64,000 bases of DNA from Tuctoria greenei (lineage: Eukaryota > Streptophyta > Magnoliopsida > Poales > Poaceae). Under the pieces are notes generated by a model. It saw only the letters and a program-made list of their open reading frames with translations, did not search any database and had not been told where the DNA came from. The stretch's first letter is position 1. The number at the start of each line of letters is the position of its first letter. The position numbers and the translations under genes were made by a program. Positions 44,684-58,012 of the stretch are shown piece after piece. The DNA lies in the NCBI GenBank assembly GCA_036927565.1, contig JAYESD010000002.1:220723882-220787881 (forward strand), given 5' to 3'.

Positions 44684-47468
44684 TGTGTCACCCGGTTCCG
44701 AAAATAAAGCAAGCAAACACATATGTGTGCCCATGACGTTCAACACACATACACGAGTGCAATCACAAAAGAGTATACAGAAAATTACCACAAGACAAGA
44801 TTAATTTACCAAATTTTATTACACAATTCATAACATCCTCGAATACAAGCTCTGATTAATATTATTTACAAGTTCAACTAATGCAGCCGAAATAAACTAA
44901 CTAAGCAACTAAGCAAAAGGGATAGCGCAGCTCCAACACTCCACAGGGAAAGCCGACGGTAGACATGGCCTAGAACCCCGCATTATCATTGTTAAACTCC
45001 CAATCCTGACCTATAACTGTTGGTGAGGGAATTGCATGGGTGAGTACATGTCGTACTCAGCAAGTGTGGAAAGTATGACATGTAGCTGATTCAAATGACG
45101 AATATAATAATGGCTAAGTGCTGAAAAGTACCTTAAAACATTTGAAAAGCAATATAATATATGTATGTGAAGTAAACTCATCATCAACCATAATTATTAA
45201 CATAGTACAAGACCATATTCCATATCCATCACCATTATACCAGATTTCACCATTTGCCATTGACCATGTCCATTGCCATAATTCATAATACCATCCATAG
45301 CCATAACCATGTTATCAACCATAATCATAACCAATACCAAACCATCCCAAATCCCAAGTTTCCCTCTAATCATGTGAGGGTCCAGGTTGCTCATAACCAG
45401 GAGCACGGCTATCATGATAGTTATTAGACACACTCTGTAGAGGTTGTACCACTTTACCCACGTGTTTGTGATTTGATCACCTTTCGATGACTATAGAATA
45501 TCAATTACGTCATCTCACACTTCCTTAGGTGTGTGGCTAGGAGATCACAAAATAGCCTTTACAAAGGGATTACTAGCCTCTTTAGACCCCACTAAGGTTT
45601 CACCGGTGGCGATGTCTCCTACAGAGCACATCTTCATTCATGGGCCCCCTCTTGAGCTATTCGGATCCAAGGGTAGTCCCACCAATCATCAAGAAACCCA
45701 ATCCGACTACCCCTTCCCCGAGCATCCTTAGTGGTCCAAATTGCACTAGCAAAGCCCTAATTAATCAGCTACGCCGCACCCATACTTGGCCTCGTGGTGG
45801 CACTGTAAATCTTGGATGGTCACTCCACAAACCGCTCGTTAGATCTAAAGCAAGCAATACCACCATGACATCCGACCCATCCACATACCAGGCTTGCTTA
45901 GATCGCCCATTATCATATCATATTAACCAGTTCGTATTAACCATAATCTCAATAATGCATAATTAAGTAGTATAGTTGTTCCCATCCCAATTAATTAAGC
46001 GAAGCAAAAAGGTAAAAAGCCCATCCCGACTCTCTACCATAATTTTCGGGTGACATAATTCCCGACACAGGCATGCTTCAAGGACACTTGCCTTGCCCTT
46101 GGGATTGGTTTGGGTCAAAGCCTTCAAACTCTTGGTGCTAGAGATCCTCGCGAAACTCTCTAGAGCAATTCCGTCTAATACACACAATAAACATACAATA
46201 CAAGAGTTACAATCAACAGACGCACAAATATTACTCAATATGGCAAGACATGCATGATTAATGCAATCGTGAAGTAAAACTAGTTAATGGGTTGATTTTA
46301 ATGTTTACTAACTAGTTCTAATAACTTCCAACAAGTTTATATGTTTGGATTTGATTCGAAACAAATTTTAGAATTAATTCAATAGAAATTAACCAGAAAA
46401 ATCGGACTAGTCCGCTAGGGACCGAACAAGTCTGCACTTCGCAGAACTAATGAACTAGGGTTTTCTAGAATGATGTGAATTTAGAAAAATGGGGTTGAAT
46501 TCACGTAAGGAAAAGGAAGTAGAAGGTGTACCAGATGTTTAGAACTCCAATGAATCAAGGATCTTGAAGGCAACACTTGGATCTTGACGATTTAGGGTTG
46601 ATGAAGAACTTGAGATGATTTGTTGATGAAGAACGCGAAGTTGATGGAGATGTTGACCCTCTTTCGTTTCCTCCTCTTCTTCTCCTTCCTCTAGATCTCC
46701 TTCTCCCTCCTTGGTGGCAGCTACTCACGAGCTAGGGTTTGGGTGAGGTGAAAAAGTTTGAAATAGATGTCAAGCCAAGGTGTGAGGTTGTTTATATAGA
46801 GGTGGAGGCTAGGGTTAGATGGATTTTGAGACTGAGATGATTAGGGGTCGGTTTAGAGTCCCACATGGGCTCTAAAAGAGTTAGGCACGATGTCCCCAGG
46901 CCCACTTAACGTGAAACCCAAGAAACAAGTCGTGAAACAAAAGATGAACCCGAAGTCGCGATTTATCTGACAATTCCGAAAAGGACCGGACAAGTCTGAA
47001 GTTGGACAGAGAGAAATCGGACAAGTCCGGAATGGATATCGGACAAGTCCGAACTTATCCAGAGGGGAAAAACAGACAAGTCTGACCAAAAATTGGAAAA
47101 GTCCGACTTTAGTCAGAGGGAAAAACGGACAAGTCCACTAGAACTTCGGACTAGTCCGGACAAGTCTAGGGACTTAGCAAAATTTTCAAGAAATTGGAAC
47201 ACCGGACTAGTCAGCACAGGACCAGACAAGTCCAAAAGTGTCCATCGGAAAAAATAGACTTGTCCGCAGCAAAACGGACAAGTCCGTTTGAAGTCAGAGA
47301 GAAATCGGACTAGTCCTCACAACAATTGGACTAGCCCGCACTTCCCAGAATTCTTAAGTGCGGTTTTGTTTCTTATTCATTTTAAACTTGTTCCTTTTTA
47401 TGTTGCTCAATATTAAACATGTATTGGAATGTATGCAATGCATGATGGGTGAAAATGAGGGTGTTATA
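44684..47468 (-). repeat. E4 5' LTR (2785 bp)
   Basis: Starts TGTGTCACCC and ends GGTGTTATA on +. TATA box 46790-46798. U3 palindromes 46970-47345. Confidence 0.9.
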
Positions 47469-47473
47469 ATCGA

Positions 47474-48585
47474 GGTGCTAGCTTGCCTCTTATGTTAAAC
47501 CTCTTATGACCTCTCATTGGTGAGACCTTGAGGTAAACAAAATCTCTCACTTTAAATGCTGGTCTCCTTCTCCTATTGGTCGCATAGGCCTTTTGCCTTG
47601 ATTAAGCAACCCTCAAGTTCTCGCGGATAATCTGAACTTACTTCTCAGCTTCTTGCAACATATCCGGTCCGAATACTTGATTTTCTCCTGTCTCATTCCA
47701 AAACAAAGGCTTCCTACACTTCCTTCCATATATTGCTTCATATGGTGACATCTTAAAACTTGCTTCGTAACTATTGTTATATGGAAATTCTGCATATGGC
47801 AAGCTCTTGTCCCAACTTTTCCCATGCTTTAAAGCACAAGCTCTTAACATTTCCTCCAAAATCTGATTGGTCCTCTCAGTTTGTCCTTCCATTTGAGGGT
47901 GATAAGCTAAAGTAAAATTCAACCTTGTACCCAATGCTTCACGTAGCTTTTGCCAAAACTTGGAGGTAAATTGGGAACCTCTATCCGAGGATATTTTCTT
48001 CGGAACTCCATGTCTACACACAATATTCTCCATATATAGCTCTGCCAGCTTCGTGGTGGTATGGGTTGTCTTGATAGGAATAAAGTGAGTTGACTTGGTT
48101 AACCGATCCACAATTACCCATATGGAGTCATAACCGGACTAAGTACGCGGCAATCCAACTATAAAGTCCATGGTGATTTCTTCCCACTTCCATTATGGAA
48201 TCTTCAATGGCTACAATAATCCAGCTGGCCTTTGATGTTCTGCCTTGACTCATTGGCACACATCACACAATGCTACATATTCAGCTATGTCCTTTTTCAT
48301 GCTGGCCCACCAATAACACGTCCTCAAGTCCTTGTACATCTTTATACAACCGGGATGAATTGATTATGGCGAGTCATGTGCCTCCTTTAATATTGTTTCC
48401 CAAATATGCTTCACATTGGGCACAACAATCCTCTTCCCAAGCCATAAAGTACCATGTCCGTCATCATCAAATCTGAATTCCCTTCCTTCCTGGGTCCTTT
48501 CTTTGATTTCTTGAATTTCCTCATCCTTGGTCTAACCTTCTCGAATTTCTTGCTCTAAGGTCAGGTTTAACTACATTATCCCCAT
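47474..48585 (-). pseudogene. E3 integrase, main part
   Basis: An open stretch 48111-47638 has MDRLTKSTHFIPIKT, VPKKISSDRGSQFTSKFW (Asp) and QTERTNQILEEMLRAC (Glu), then YNNSYEASFKMSPYEAIYGR. Upstream, the zinc domain carries the TGA at 48250-48252 (CQ*VK), and a TAA lies in SP*SI near 48365. Further stops occur near 47640. Split from its C-terminus by E4. Confidence 0.88.
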
Positions 48586-49835
48586 CTAATTCACAAATCC
48601 GAGATTCAACCATTCAAACTCCTTACATAACTTGGATGGCAACTCTTGACCCGTGAGTTGATGACTTACCCCTTTCCGTCTCAAAGCGTCGGCCACTACA
48701 TTAGCCTTCCCTGGATGATAGTTGATTCCCACATCATAATCCTTGATGAGCTCCAACCATCTTCGTTGCCTCAAATTCAGATCCGTTTGTGTGAATATGT
48801 ACTTGAGACTCTTATGATCTGTGTAAATCTCACACCTATGACCAAGAATATAATGTCTCCAAATCTTCAAGGCATGTACCACGACCGCAAGTTCGAGATC
48901 ATGCGTCAGATAATTCTGCCCATGTTTCTTCAATTGTCTTGATGCATAGGCGACCACTTGACCTCCCTGCATAAGCACACATCCAAGTCCTTGTCTCGAT
49001 GCATCACAATAAATATCAAAACTCTTTCTCACATCCGGCAATATCAAAACTGGGGCTGTTGTTAACCTTTTCTTCAACTCCTCAAAACTTTCTGGACAAG
49101 CCTGAGTCCATTGGAAAGCCTTCCCCTTCATTAACAGTTTCGTTATTGGCTTGGCTATCTTGGAAAATTCCTTCATAAATCGATGGTAATACCCAACCAT
49201 TCCAAGAAAGCTCCATATTTCCTTGACATTCTGTGGGGGTTCCCATTTTAGCACATCTCTCACTTTTCCTGGGTCCACTGATACTCCTCCTCCAGAGATA
49301 ATATGCCCCAAAAACAACACTTCTTTCAACCAAGACTGACACTTGCTGAACTTGGCATACAATTGATATTCCCTCAATTTCTGCAACATGAGCCTCAAAT
49401 GTTCCTCATGGTCCTCTTACTCTTCGAATAGATCATGATGTCATCAATGAACACCACAACGAACTTATCCAAGTACTCCATGAATACCTTATTCATGAGG
49501 TACATAAAATAGGCAGGCGCGTTGGTCAAACCAAAGGACATCACGGTGTACTCATAAGATCCATACAGTGTCCTAAAAGCTATCTTATGTATGTCTGACA
49601 GTCTTATCTTCATTTGGAAATAACCTAACCTCAAATCAATCTTAGAGAAAACACTGTCACCCTTCATCTGATCGAACAAATCCTCTATGTGGGGCAAAGT
49701 ATACTTGTTCTTGATTGTCACATCTTTGAGAGCTCGGTAATCCACAGACATCCTTTGTGATCCATCCTTCTTATCTACGAAGAGAACGGGCGCTCCCCAA
49801 GGTAAAGAGTTTGAGCGAATAAAGCCCTTCTCTAG
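48586..49835 (-). pseudogene. E3 reverse transcriptase and RNase H
   Basis: Two open pieces joined by a frameshift near 49395: RT start and catalytic box (49751-49395, YRALKDVTIKNKYTLPH ... VVFIDDIMIYS) and RT end plus RNase H (49398-48586, SFLG-type segment, DIYCDASRQGLGCVLMQ, YTDHKSLKY, VVADALRRK). All catalytic acidic residues I can place are present. A stop also lies at about 49838, before the EKGFIRSNSLPWG segment. Confidence 0.88.
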
Positions 49836-50707
49836 TTACTCTTGAATCTGCTTCTTGAGCTCCGCTAACTCCGTAGGAGGCATCCTATATGGCCTCTTAT
49901 CTATATGTGCAGTTCCAGGTATTAAATCAATAACAAACTCAATGTCTCGATCAGGTGGCATACCTGGCAACTCATCTGGAAACACATCCAAGAATTCACA
50001 CACCACAAGAATCTTTTCAATTGTGTCACCATCCATGTGGTACAACTCCAATTGCTTCGGTGCATGTTGAGATGCTTCAAACTCTACGGCAATACCTTCC
50101 TCATTGGTCAACTTCACCGTCTTTGTGGCACATTCGATGACTCCATTGTGCTTCCTCAACCAGTCCATACCAAGTATAATGTCCAATCCTTGGGGATTCA
50201 AGAAAATGAGGTTGGCAAAGAAGTCTACCCCCCTTATTCTAAGGCTTACTTTTGGACATACTATATTTGTCCTCATCTTTCCTCCAGGAGATTTAACCAT
50301 CAAAGTATACTTCATATGTGAGATAGGCAAACTATACTTGGCAACATATTTCGATGCAATGAATGAATGCAATGCTCCAGAATCAAATATCATAGTCGCC
50401 GGGTTGGAGTTTGTGAGAAAGATACCAATAACCACGTCATCTGCTTGTTGAGCATCCTCCGTATAGACAAGGTTCATGTTGCCACGAGCAAAATTCTACT
50501 GTCCGCGGTTTCCTTGTGGCGCTCCTCCATTGGGTATTGTGTTCTGTGTTTGAGCATTTCTTCCTTGACCAAGGCCTGACTTAAGACTTTGTACTGCAAA
50601 ATGTCCTGCTTTTCCACATGCATAGCACTTCTTAGCTGCACCAGATTTTGGACGGACTTGATTCTGCACATTTGCACCAGAAAGAATGGCACGAGGCGCA
50701 AAAGGCA
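49836..50707 (-). pseudogene. E3 protease and gag C-terminus
   Basis: Open 50477-49836: FDSGALHSFIASKYVAKYSL (the usual DSGAS is DSGAL), DIILGMDWL, and the spacer DVFPDELPGMPPD into RT. Upstream is a knuckle CYACGKAGHFAVQSLKS in which the last Cys of CCHC is Ser, so zinc binding is probably lost. E5 is inserted at 50707/50708. Confidence 0.87.
50703..50707. other. E5 target-site duplication, left copy (AGGCA)
   Basis: Repeated at 61040-61044. Confidence 0.93.
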
Positions 50708-53436
50708 TGTGACACCCAGTTCCGAAAATGAACCAAGTGCACTATATGTATGCCCAGGATGTTTAACACACATATACAAGTGCATCACAAACAATAAAAA
50801 GATAATTACCACAGCACAAGATTAATTAACCACTTTCATCACAGAATTCATAATATCCTCGAATACAAGCAGTAATGATTATTAATAACATGTTCCAACT
50901 AATGCAGCGGAAATAAACTAATTAAGAAAACTAAGCAACTAAGCAAAGGGGTATAGCGCAGCTCCAACACTCCACAGGCAAAGCTGACTGTAGACACGGC
51001 CTAGAACTCCGCATTATCATTGTTAAACTCCCAATCCTGACCTGCGACTGTCGGGTGGGGTTGCAGAAGTGAGTACATGTCATACTCAGCAAGTGTGGAA
51101 AGTATGACATGGAGCTCATACAAACGACTAATATAATAATGGCTAAGTGCTGAAAAGTACATTAAAACATTTGAAAAGCAATATATTATATGTATATGAA
51201 ATAAACACATCATAAGCCATGTAGTTATCATAATACCAATCCATATTTTATATCCATCATCATACACCAATATCCATATTTAATACCAGAATTTAATTCA
51301 TAACCATCCATAACCATAACCAAATCCTAATTTCCCTCTAATCATGGAAGTTGTCCAGGTGCTCATAACCGGGAGCACGGCTATCATGATAGTTTTAATA
51401 CTCTGCAGAGTTTGTACCACTTTACCCACGTGTTTGTGATTTCATCACCATTCGATGACTAGAACCTCTATTATGCCGTCTCACACTTCCATCGGTGTGT
51501 GGCCCAGAGATCACAAAATTGCCTTTACAAAGGTATTACTAGCCTATTTAGACCCCAATGAAGTTTCACCGGTGGCGATGCCTCCAACTGAGCACATCTT
51601 CAACCAAGGGCCCCCTCTTAAGCCATTCGGATCCCAGGATAGTCTCACCAATCATCAAAAAACCCAATCCAACTACCCCTTTCTTGAGCATCCTTAATGG
51701 TCCAAATAGCACTGGCAAAGCCCTAATTAATCATCTACGCCGCACCCATACTTGGCCTCGTGGTGGCACTGTAGTCCTGGCTTATCCTCGCTTGAACCGG
51801 TTCTTAGATCTAAAGCAAGCAAACCACCATATCATCCAACCCATCCACATACCAGTCTTGCTTAGATAACCCATTACCATATCATATTAACTAGTTCACA
51901 TTAATCATAATCTCATAATTACATAATTAAGGTAAGTGGTATATTTGTTTTCCCATCCCAATTGATTAAGCGAAGCAAAAATCCCTTCCCGACTCTCTAC
52001 CATATATTCCGGTTGACAAGGATTGTCAAACATAGCTAGTAAACTTTCTACCATAGGATTCCCATCAACTTTAATATCAAAACAGGATGACTATGCTTCA
52101 AGAACACTTGCCTTGCTCTTGGGATCGATTCGGGTCAAAGCCTTCAAACTCTTGGTGCAGGAGATCCTCCGCGGCACTCTCTAGCGCAAATACATCTAAT
52201 CCGAACAAAAACATACAAACAAGAAACACATTCAAAATGTGCACAAATATTACTCAATATGACATGACATGCATGATTAATGCAAATGCAAGGTAGAACT
52301 TACTAATATATCACTTTTAAATGATCACTATCTAGTTCTAATAGATTTTAACATGTTTATACAGGTTTGGATTTGATTAGGTCTAATTTTAGAATTAATT
52401 CAACACAATTTAACCAGGAATATTGGACTAGTCCGCTAGGGACCGGACAAGCCCGCACTTTGCGAGATCAGCAGATTAGGATTTTCTAGATCGACGTGAA
52501 TTTAGAGATTAGGGGTCGAATTGACGTAAGGAAAAGGAAATAGAAGGTATACCAGGTGTTTAGGACTCCAATGAATCAAGGATCTTGGAGGCAACACTTG
52601 GATCTTGACGATCTAGGGTTGATGAAAAACTTGATGGTGGATTGTTGATGTAGAACTCGAAGTTGATTGAGATCTTGATCCTCTTTCATTTCTTCCTCCT
52701 CTTCTTCTTGCTTGGGATCTCCTCCCCCCTCCTTAATGGTGGCTCTCCACGAACTAGGGTTTGGGTGGGGTGGAAAAGTGGCAAATAGATGTCAAGCCAA
52801 GGGGTGGGGATGTTTATATAGTGGTGGAGGCTAGGGTTAGATGGATTTCGAGTTTGAGATGAGTAGAGGCCGGTTTAGAGTCCCACATGGGCTCTAAAAG
52901 AGTTAGGCACGACATCCCTTGGCCCGCTTAATAAGAAACCCAAGAAACAAGTCATAAACCAAAAGATCAATTCGGAGTCGCGATTTATCGGACAAGTCCA
53001 AAAAGGACCAGACTAGTCCGAAGTTGTCCATAGAGAAATCGGACAGCTCTAGCAAACAATTGGACAAGTCCGACTTCAGTTAGAGAGGGAAATGAACAAG
53101 TCCGCTGGAACACCGGAATAGTCCGGACAAGTCTAGGGACTTAGCAAATTTTCAAGGATTCTTGGAACACGAGACTAGTCTGCATAGGACCGGTCAACTC
53201 CGAAAGTGTCCAGAGGAAAAAATAGACTAGTCCGCAGCAAAAACGAACATGTCCGATCGAGGTCAGAGTGAAATCGGACTAGTCCGCACCAAAATCGGAC
53301 TAGTCCGCACTTTCCAGAATTTTAAGTGCAGTTTTGTTTCAAATCAATTTTAAACTTATTCCTCTTTATGTGGATTAATGTTAAACATGTATATAAATGT
53401 ATGTAGGGCATGATGCATGAAAATGAGGGTGTTACA
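50708..53436 (-). repeat. E5 3' LTR (2729 bp)
   Basis: TATA box 52812-52820; U3 palindromes 52989-53310; leader palindromes near 52431 and 52441. Confidence 0.93.
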
Positions 53437-53450
53437 AACCCCCCCCCCCC
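53437..53450 (-). promoter_or_regulatory. E5 polypurine tract with expanded G run
   Basis: On + AACCCCCCCCCCCC; the minus strand has a G12 run ending in TT at the LTR. E2 has AAGGGGGTTAGGTT here and E3 AAGGGGTGAAGGTT. Confidence 0.75.
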
Positions 53451-55050
53451 TTAAAATGAATCTTGCCCTCGAGATTCGACGCGAAATAGAAGACATATGG
53501 AAATTCCTTATTGAGATCATCCTCCAATTCCCACGTTGCTTCTTTTTTTTGTGTGGTGCTTCCATTGAACTTTACACCATCTAATGACCTTGTTCCTTGT
53601 GACCCTCTCCTTGGTTTCCAAGATTTTAACCGGTTATTCGGCATAAGTCAAATATGCCCCTAATTCCAATCCTTCCATTAGCACTTGTTCTTCCCATACT
53701 CTCAAGCACTTCTTGAGCTGGGAAACATGAAAGACATCATGGACATCCGAAAGATGAGATGGCATCTCCAACTTATACGCTACTTCTCCTCTTTTGTCCA
53801 AACTCTTGAATGGTCCAATGTAGCGAGGTGCTAGCTTGCCTCTTATGTTAAACCTCTTATGACCCCTCATCTGTGACACCTTGAGGTAAACAAAATCTCC
53901 CACTTCAAAGGCTATTTTCCTTCTCCTATTGTTCGCATAGCCTTCTTATCTTGATTGGGCAGCCCTCAAGTGTTCATGAATTATTTGGACTTGCTTTTCG
54001 GCTTCTTGCAACACATCCGGACCAAATACTTGAGTTTCTTCTGCCTCATTCCAGAATAAAGGTGTCCTACGCTTCCTTCCCTAAAGCGCTTCATATGGTG
54101 ACATTTTCAAGCTTGCTTGATAACTATTGTTGTATGAAAATTCTGCATATGGCAAGCTCTTGTCCCAACCTTTCCCATGCTTTAAAGAACAAGCTCTTAA
54201 CATGTCCTCCAAAATTTGATCGGGTCCTCTCGATTTGTCCATCCGTTTGAGGGTGATATGCCGAACTGAAGTTCAACCTTGTTCCCAATGCTTCATGCAA
54301 TTTTTGCCAAAATCTTGAGGTAAATTGAGAACCTCTATCTGATACTATCTTCTTTGGTACTCTGTGTTGACACACAATATGCTCCATGTATATTTTGGCC
54401 AATTGTGCAGCTGTATATTTGGTCTTCACAGGGACAAAATGAGCTGACTTGGTTAAGCGATCCACAATTACCCAAATTGAGTCGTAACCGGACTGAGTAC
54501 GTGGTAACTCAACTATGAAGTCCATTCCGATTTTTTCCCACTTCCATTCTGGGATCTTCAATGGTTGCATTAATCCAGCTGGCCTTTGATGTTCTGCCTT
54601 GACTTGTTGACACACATCACACAATGCTACATATTCAGCTATGTCCTTTTTCATGCTATCCCACCAATAGCAGGTCTTCAAGTCTTTGTACATCTTCATA
54701 AAACCGGGGTGAATTGAGTAAGGTGATTCATGTGCCTCTTTTAATATTGTCTCCCGAATACGCTTCACATTAAGCAAGACAATCCTCTTAGCAAGCCATA
54801 GAGTACCATGTTCATCCTCATCAAATTTGAATTCTCTCCCCTCTTGGGTCCTTTCCTTGATTTCTTGAATTTCCTCATCCTTAGTTTGGCCTTCCCGAAT
54901 TTCTTGCTCTAAGGTTGGGTTTAACTCCATCATCTCCATCTCATTTACAAACCCGAGGTTCAACCGTTCGAACTCCTTACATAACTTGGATGGTAATTCT
55001 CGAACCATGAGTTGGTGAATTACTCCCTTTCTACTCAAAGCATCGACCAC
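53451..55050 (-). pseudogene. E5 integrase with chromodomain
   Basis: Open 55050-54124: the zinc domain here reads CDVCQQVKAEHQRP with no stop (HPGFMKMY upstream), the core has WVIVDRLTKSAHF, VSDRGSQFTSRFW and QTDGQIERT. A frameshift near 54225 breaks the segment after the catalytic Glu. Open 53903-53634 carries KVSQMRGHKRFNIRGKLAPR to VFHVSQLKKCLRV. The chromodomain end WELEDDLNKEFPYVF is in another frame (53644-53432). At least two frameshifts, so not functional. Confidence 0.9.
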
Positions 55051-56221
55051 TACATTGGCTTTTCACGGATGATAGTTGATCCCCAAATCATAATCTTTGA
55101 TGAGTTCCAGCCATCTCTGTTGCCTCAAATTCAGATCTGTTTGTGTGAAAATATACTTAAGACTCTTGTGATGCGTATAAATTTCACACCTATGTCAAAG
55201 GATATACTGTCTCTAAATCTTCAATGCATGTACCACAACTGCAAGTTCTAAATCATGTTTTGGGTAATTCTACTCATGTTTCTTCAATTATCTTGACGCA
55301 TAGGCGACCACTTGACCTTCTTGCATGAGCACACATCCAAGTCCTTGTCTCGAGGCGTCACAATATATGTCAAAACTCTTGCTTACATCCGGCAAAACCA
55401 AAATTGGGGCCGTTGTTAACCTCTTCTTCATCTCCTCAAAACTGTTTTGACAAGCTTCAGTCCATTGGAATGCCTTCTCCTTCATTAGCAACTCCGTCAT
55501 AGGCTTGGCTATCTTGCAAAATTCCTTTATGAATATACGGTAATATCCAGCCATCCCAAGAAAACTCCTGATCTCCTTTACATTCTGCGAGGGCTCCCAT
55601 TTTAACACGTCCCTCACTTTTCTTGGATCAACCGAAACTCCTCCGCCTGAAATGTTATGACCCAAAAATGATACTTCTCTCAAACAAAACTAACACTTAT
55701 TGAATTTGGCATATAATTGATGCTCCCTTAATTTCTGCAGCATAAGCCTCAAGTGTTCCTCATGTTCCTTCTCATCCTTCGAGTAGACCATAATGTCATC
55801 CATGAACACCAGAACAAACTTATCCATGTACTCCATGGTGACATTATTCATGAGGTACATAAAGTAGGCAGGCGCATTGGTCAATCCAAAAGACATCATG
55901 GTGTACTCATAAGATCCATACCATGTCCTAAAAGTTGTCTTGGGTATGTCAATGGTCTAATCTTCATTTCAAAGTATCCCGACCTCAAATTAATCTTAGA
56001 GAAGACACAAGCACCCTTAATCTAATCAAACAAGTCTTCTATGCATGGCAAGGTGCACTTGTTCTTGATTGTTACCTCATTAAAAGCTTGGTAATCTATG
56101 CACACCCTTTGGGATCCATCCTTCTTGTGCACAAATAGAACAGGCGCTCCCCAAGGTGAAGAGCTCGGCCGAATGAAACCCTTCTCTAGTTGCTCTTGAA
56201 TTTGCTCCTTGAGCTCCACTA
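55051..56221 (-). pseudogene. E5 reverse transcriptase and RNase H
   Basis: Pieces: 56474-56022 (end of protease, then EKGFIRPSSSPWGAPVLFVH and the RT start), 55899-55690 (FGLTNAPAYFMYLM, FMDDIMVYSKDEKEH) and 55683-55288 (SFLG-type segment, RNase H DIYCDASRQGLGCVLMQ). RNase H continues to 55051 with stops. The catalytic box reads FMDD instead of FIDD. The frame changes near 55945. Confidence 0.88.
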
Positions 56222-56860
56222 ATTCCATAGGAGACATCCTATATGGCCTCTTAGCTATAGGTGCAGTTCCAGGTATTAAATCAATAATAGACTCAATGTC
56301 TTGATCAGGTGGCATACCTGGCAACTCGTCCAAAAAAACATCCAAAAATTCACACACCACCAGAATATCCTCAATTGCGGCACCGTCTATATGATTCAGC
56401 TCCAATTGCTTCAGTGCGGTTTGAGATGCTTCAAATTCTATAGTGATCCATTCTTCATTGGTCAACTTCACCATCTTTGTGGCACACTCAATAACTCTAT
56501 TGTGCTTCCTCTAGCAGTCCATACCAAGTATAATGTCCAATCCTTGAGAATCCAAAACAATGAGGTTGGCAGAGAGGTCTACCCCCCCCCCCCCCCCCTT
56601 ATTCTAAGGCATACTTTTGGACATACTATATTTTTCCTCATCTCTCCTCCAGGAGACTTAACCAATATAGCAAACTTCATATGAGAGATAGGCAAACTAT
56701 ACTGGGCAACATATTTCGATGCAATGAATGAATGTGATGCTCCAAAATCAAATAACATAGTCGTCGGGTTGGAGTTTGCGAGAAACATACCAATGACCAC
56801 GTCATCCGCTTGTTAAGCATCCTCCGTAGATACATGGTTCACGTTACCATGAGCAAAATT
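56222..56860 (-). pseudogene. E5 protease
   Basis: FDFGASHSFIASKYVAQYSL (56800-56579): the expected DSGAS is DFGAS, so the Ser after the catalytic Asp is Phe. A C16 run at 56581-56596 breaks the frame. The rest, with VKLTNEEWITIEFEAS and the linker, is in 56474-56222. Confidence 0.85.
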
Positions 56861-58012
56861 TTGCTATCCACGGTTTCCTTGTGGTTGTCCTCTGTTGGGT
56901 CTGGGTTTTTGCCTCGGAGCATTGCTTCCTTGACCAAGGCCTGACTTAGGACATTGATGTGCAAAGTGTCCAGCTTCTCCACAAGTATACCACTTCTTAA
57001 CCCCACCAGAATTATTGGGACGAGCTTGGTTCTGAGCATTTGCAACAGGATAGTTGGCACGAGGTGCATAAGACATTGGAGGCCTAGGCGCTTGCATAAC
57101 AGGGCACTGCTGCAAAAAATGGGTTGGGCGTGGTGCAAATCCAGGGTGATGAGTAGGCACAAAAGAGCTGAAGTAAGGCGCATTGGGCGGTGCAAAGCGA
57201 GGGCGCACATTATTTCCTTGTTGTTGTCCTTGATATGGTGCCTTCCTCTCGTTGTCTTGCTCCATCTCCCGGACCTTATTCTCCACCACAATTGCTTTGT
57301 CCACAAGCTTCTGGAAATTTGCATAGTCAGAATTGAGCAATTGCACTTAGATATCATCGTTCAAGCCTCTCATGAACAAATATTGCTTCCAGCTGTCCCG
57401 ACTAACATCCTCAGGCGCATATCTTGAGAGTTGAGTGAATTTGTTGAGATATTCACCCACGCTCGATCTTCCTTGCCTCAAGTTCTCAAATTCTTGTGTC
57501 TTCAAAATCATAACTCCTTTCGGCACATAATGAGAACGGAAGCTCTCTTTGAATTCGGCCCAAGTAAATCTCTCTTAGTTCTCGTGAGCATTGCATAAGG
57601 AATACCACCAATCCGCAGCTACTCCAACTAGTTGATGAGAAGCAAAAAGCACATTCTCCCGGTCACTGCATTGGACAATAGCTAGCTTCTTCTCCACGAA
57701 CTTGAGCCAATAATCTGCATCCATAGGGTCGGCGGCTTGAGCAAAGAATGGCGGCCTAGTCCTCATAAACTCTCCCAACTGGTTATGAAGAGGTGGGGGT
57801 GGCGGTGGAGGCATGTAGGGCTGATTGTTGATGTTACCAGCCTGCACATGTCCCATAGTTTTTATCATGGTCTGCAAGAGCTGGTTTTGCATTGTCAATA
57901 GCTGCTCAATGTTGATAGCTCCCTGAGCAGGTCCTTGTAAATGGTTATTCTAAGGTGCTCCAATGTTCTCCTACTCATCATTGACATCCCTTTGGTTGCG
58001 AGTTCTCACCAT
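56861..58012 (-). pseudogene. E5 gag
   Basis: ATG at 58012 (MVRTRNQRDVNDE), followed by stops near 57955. Open 57898-57575 covers MTMQNQLLQTMIKTMG to the capsid-like DPMDADYWLKFVEKK. Open 57346-56864 includes FQKLVDKAIVVENKVREMEQ (no TAG here) and the knuckle WYTCGEAGHFAHQCPKS, whose first Cys is Trp. Packaging function is therefore doubtful even apart from the stops. Confidence 0.87.

Larger units (their letters stand above)
40370..47468 (-). mobile_element. E4: heavily deleted chromovirus inside E3 integrase
   Basis: 7099 bp. Left LTR 40370-about 43037 (truncated), integrase remnant 43038-44006, a divergent patch 44007-44250, a short protease/leader remnant, primer site, right LTR 44684-47468. 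The target duplication is ATCGT (40365-40369) and ATCGA (47469-47473), one base different. RT, RNase H, gag and the chromodomain are missing. Confidence 0.9.

Noticed and set aside
51001..51270. Minus-strand 70-90 codon frames in U5 (also 4730-4990, 37546-37764, 58575-58844, 62596-62814)
   Set aside because: Present in several LTRs but of variable start and end, hydrophobic by base composition, and without recognisable motif; not listed as genes.
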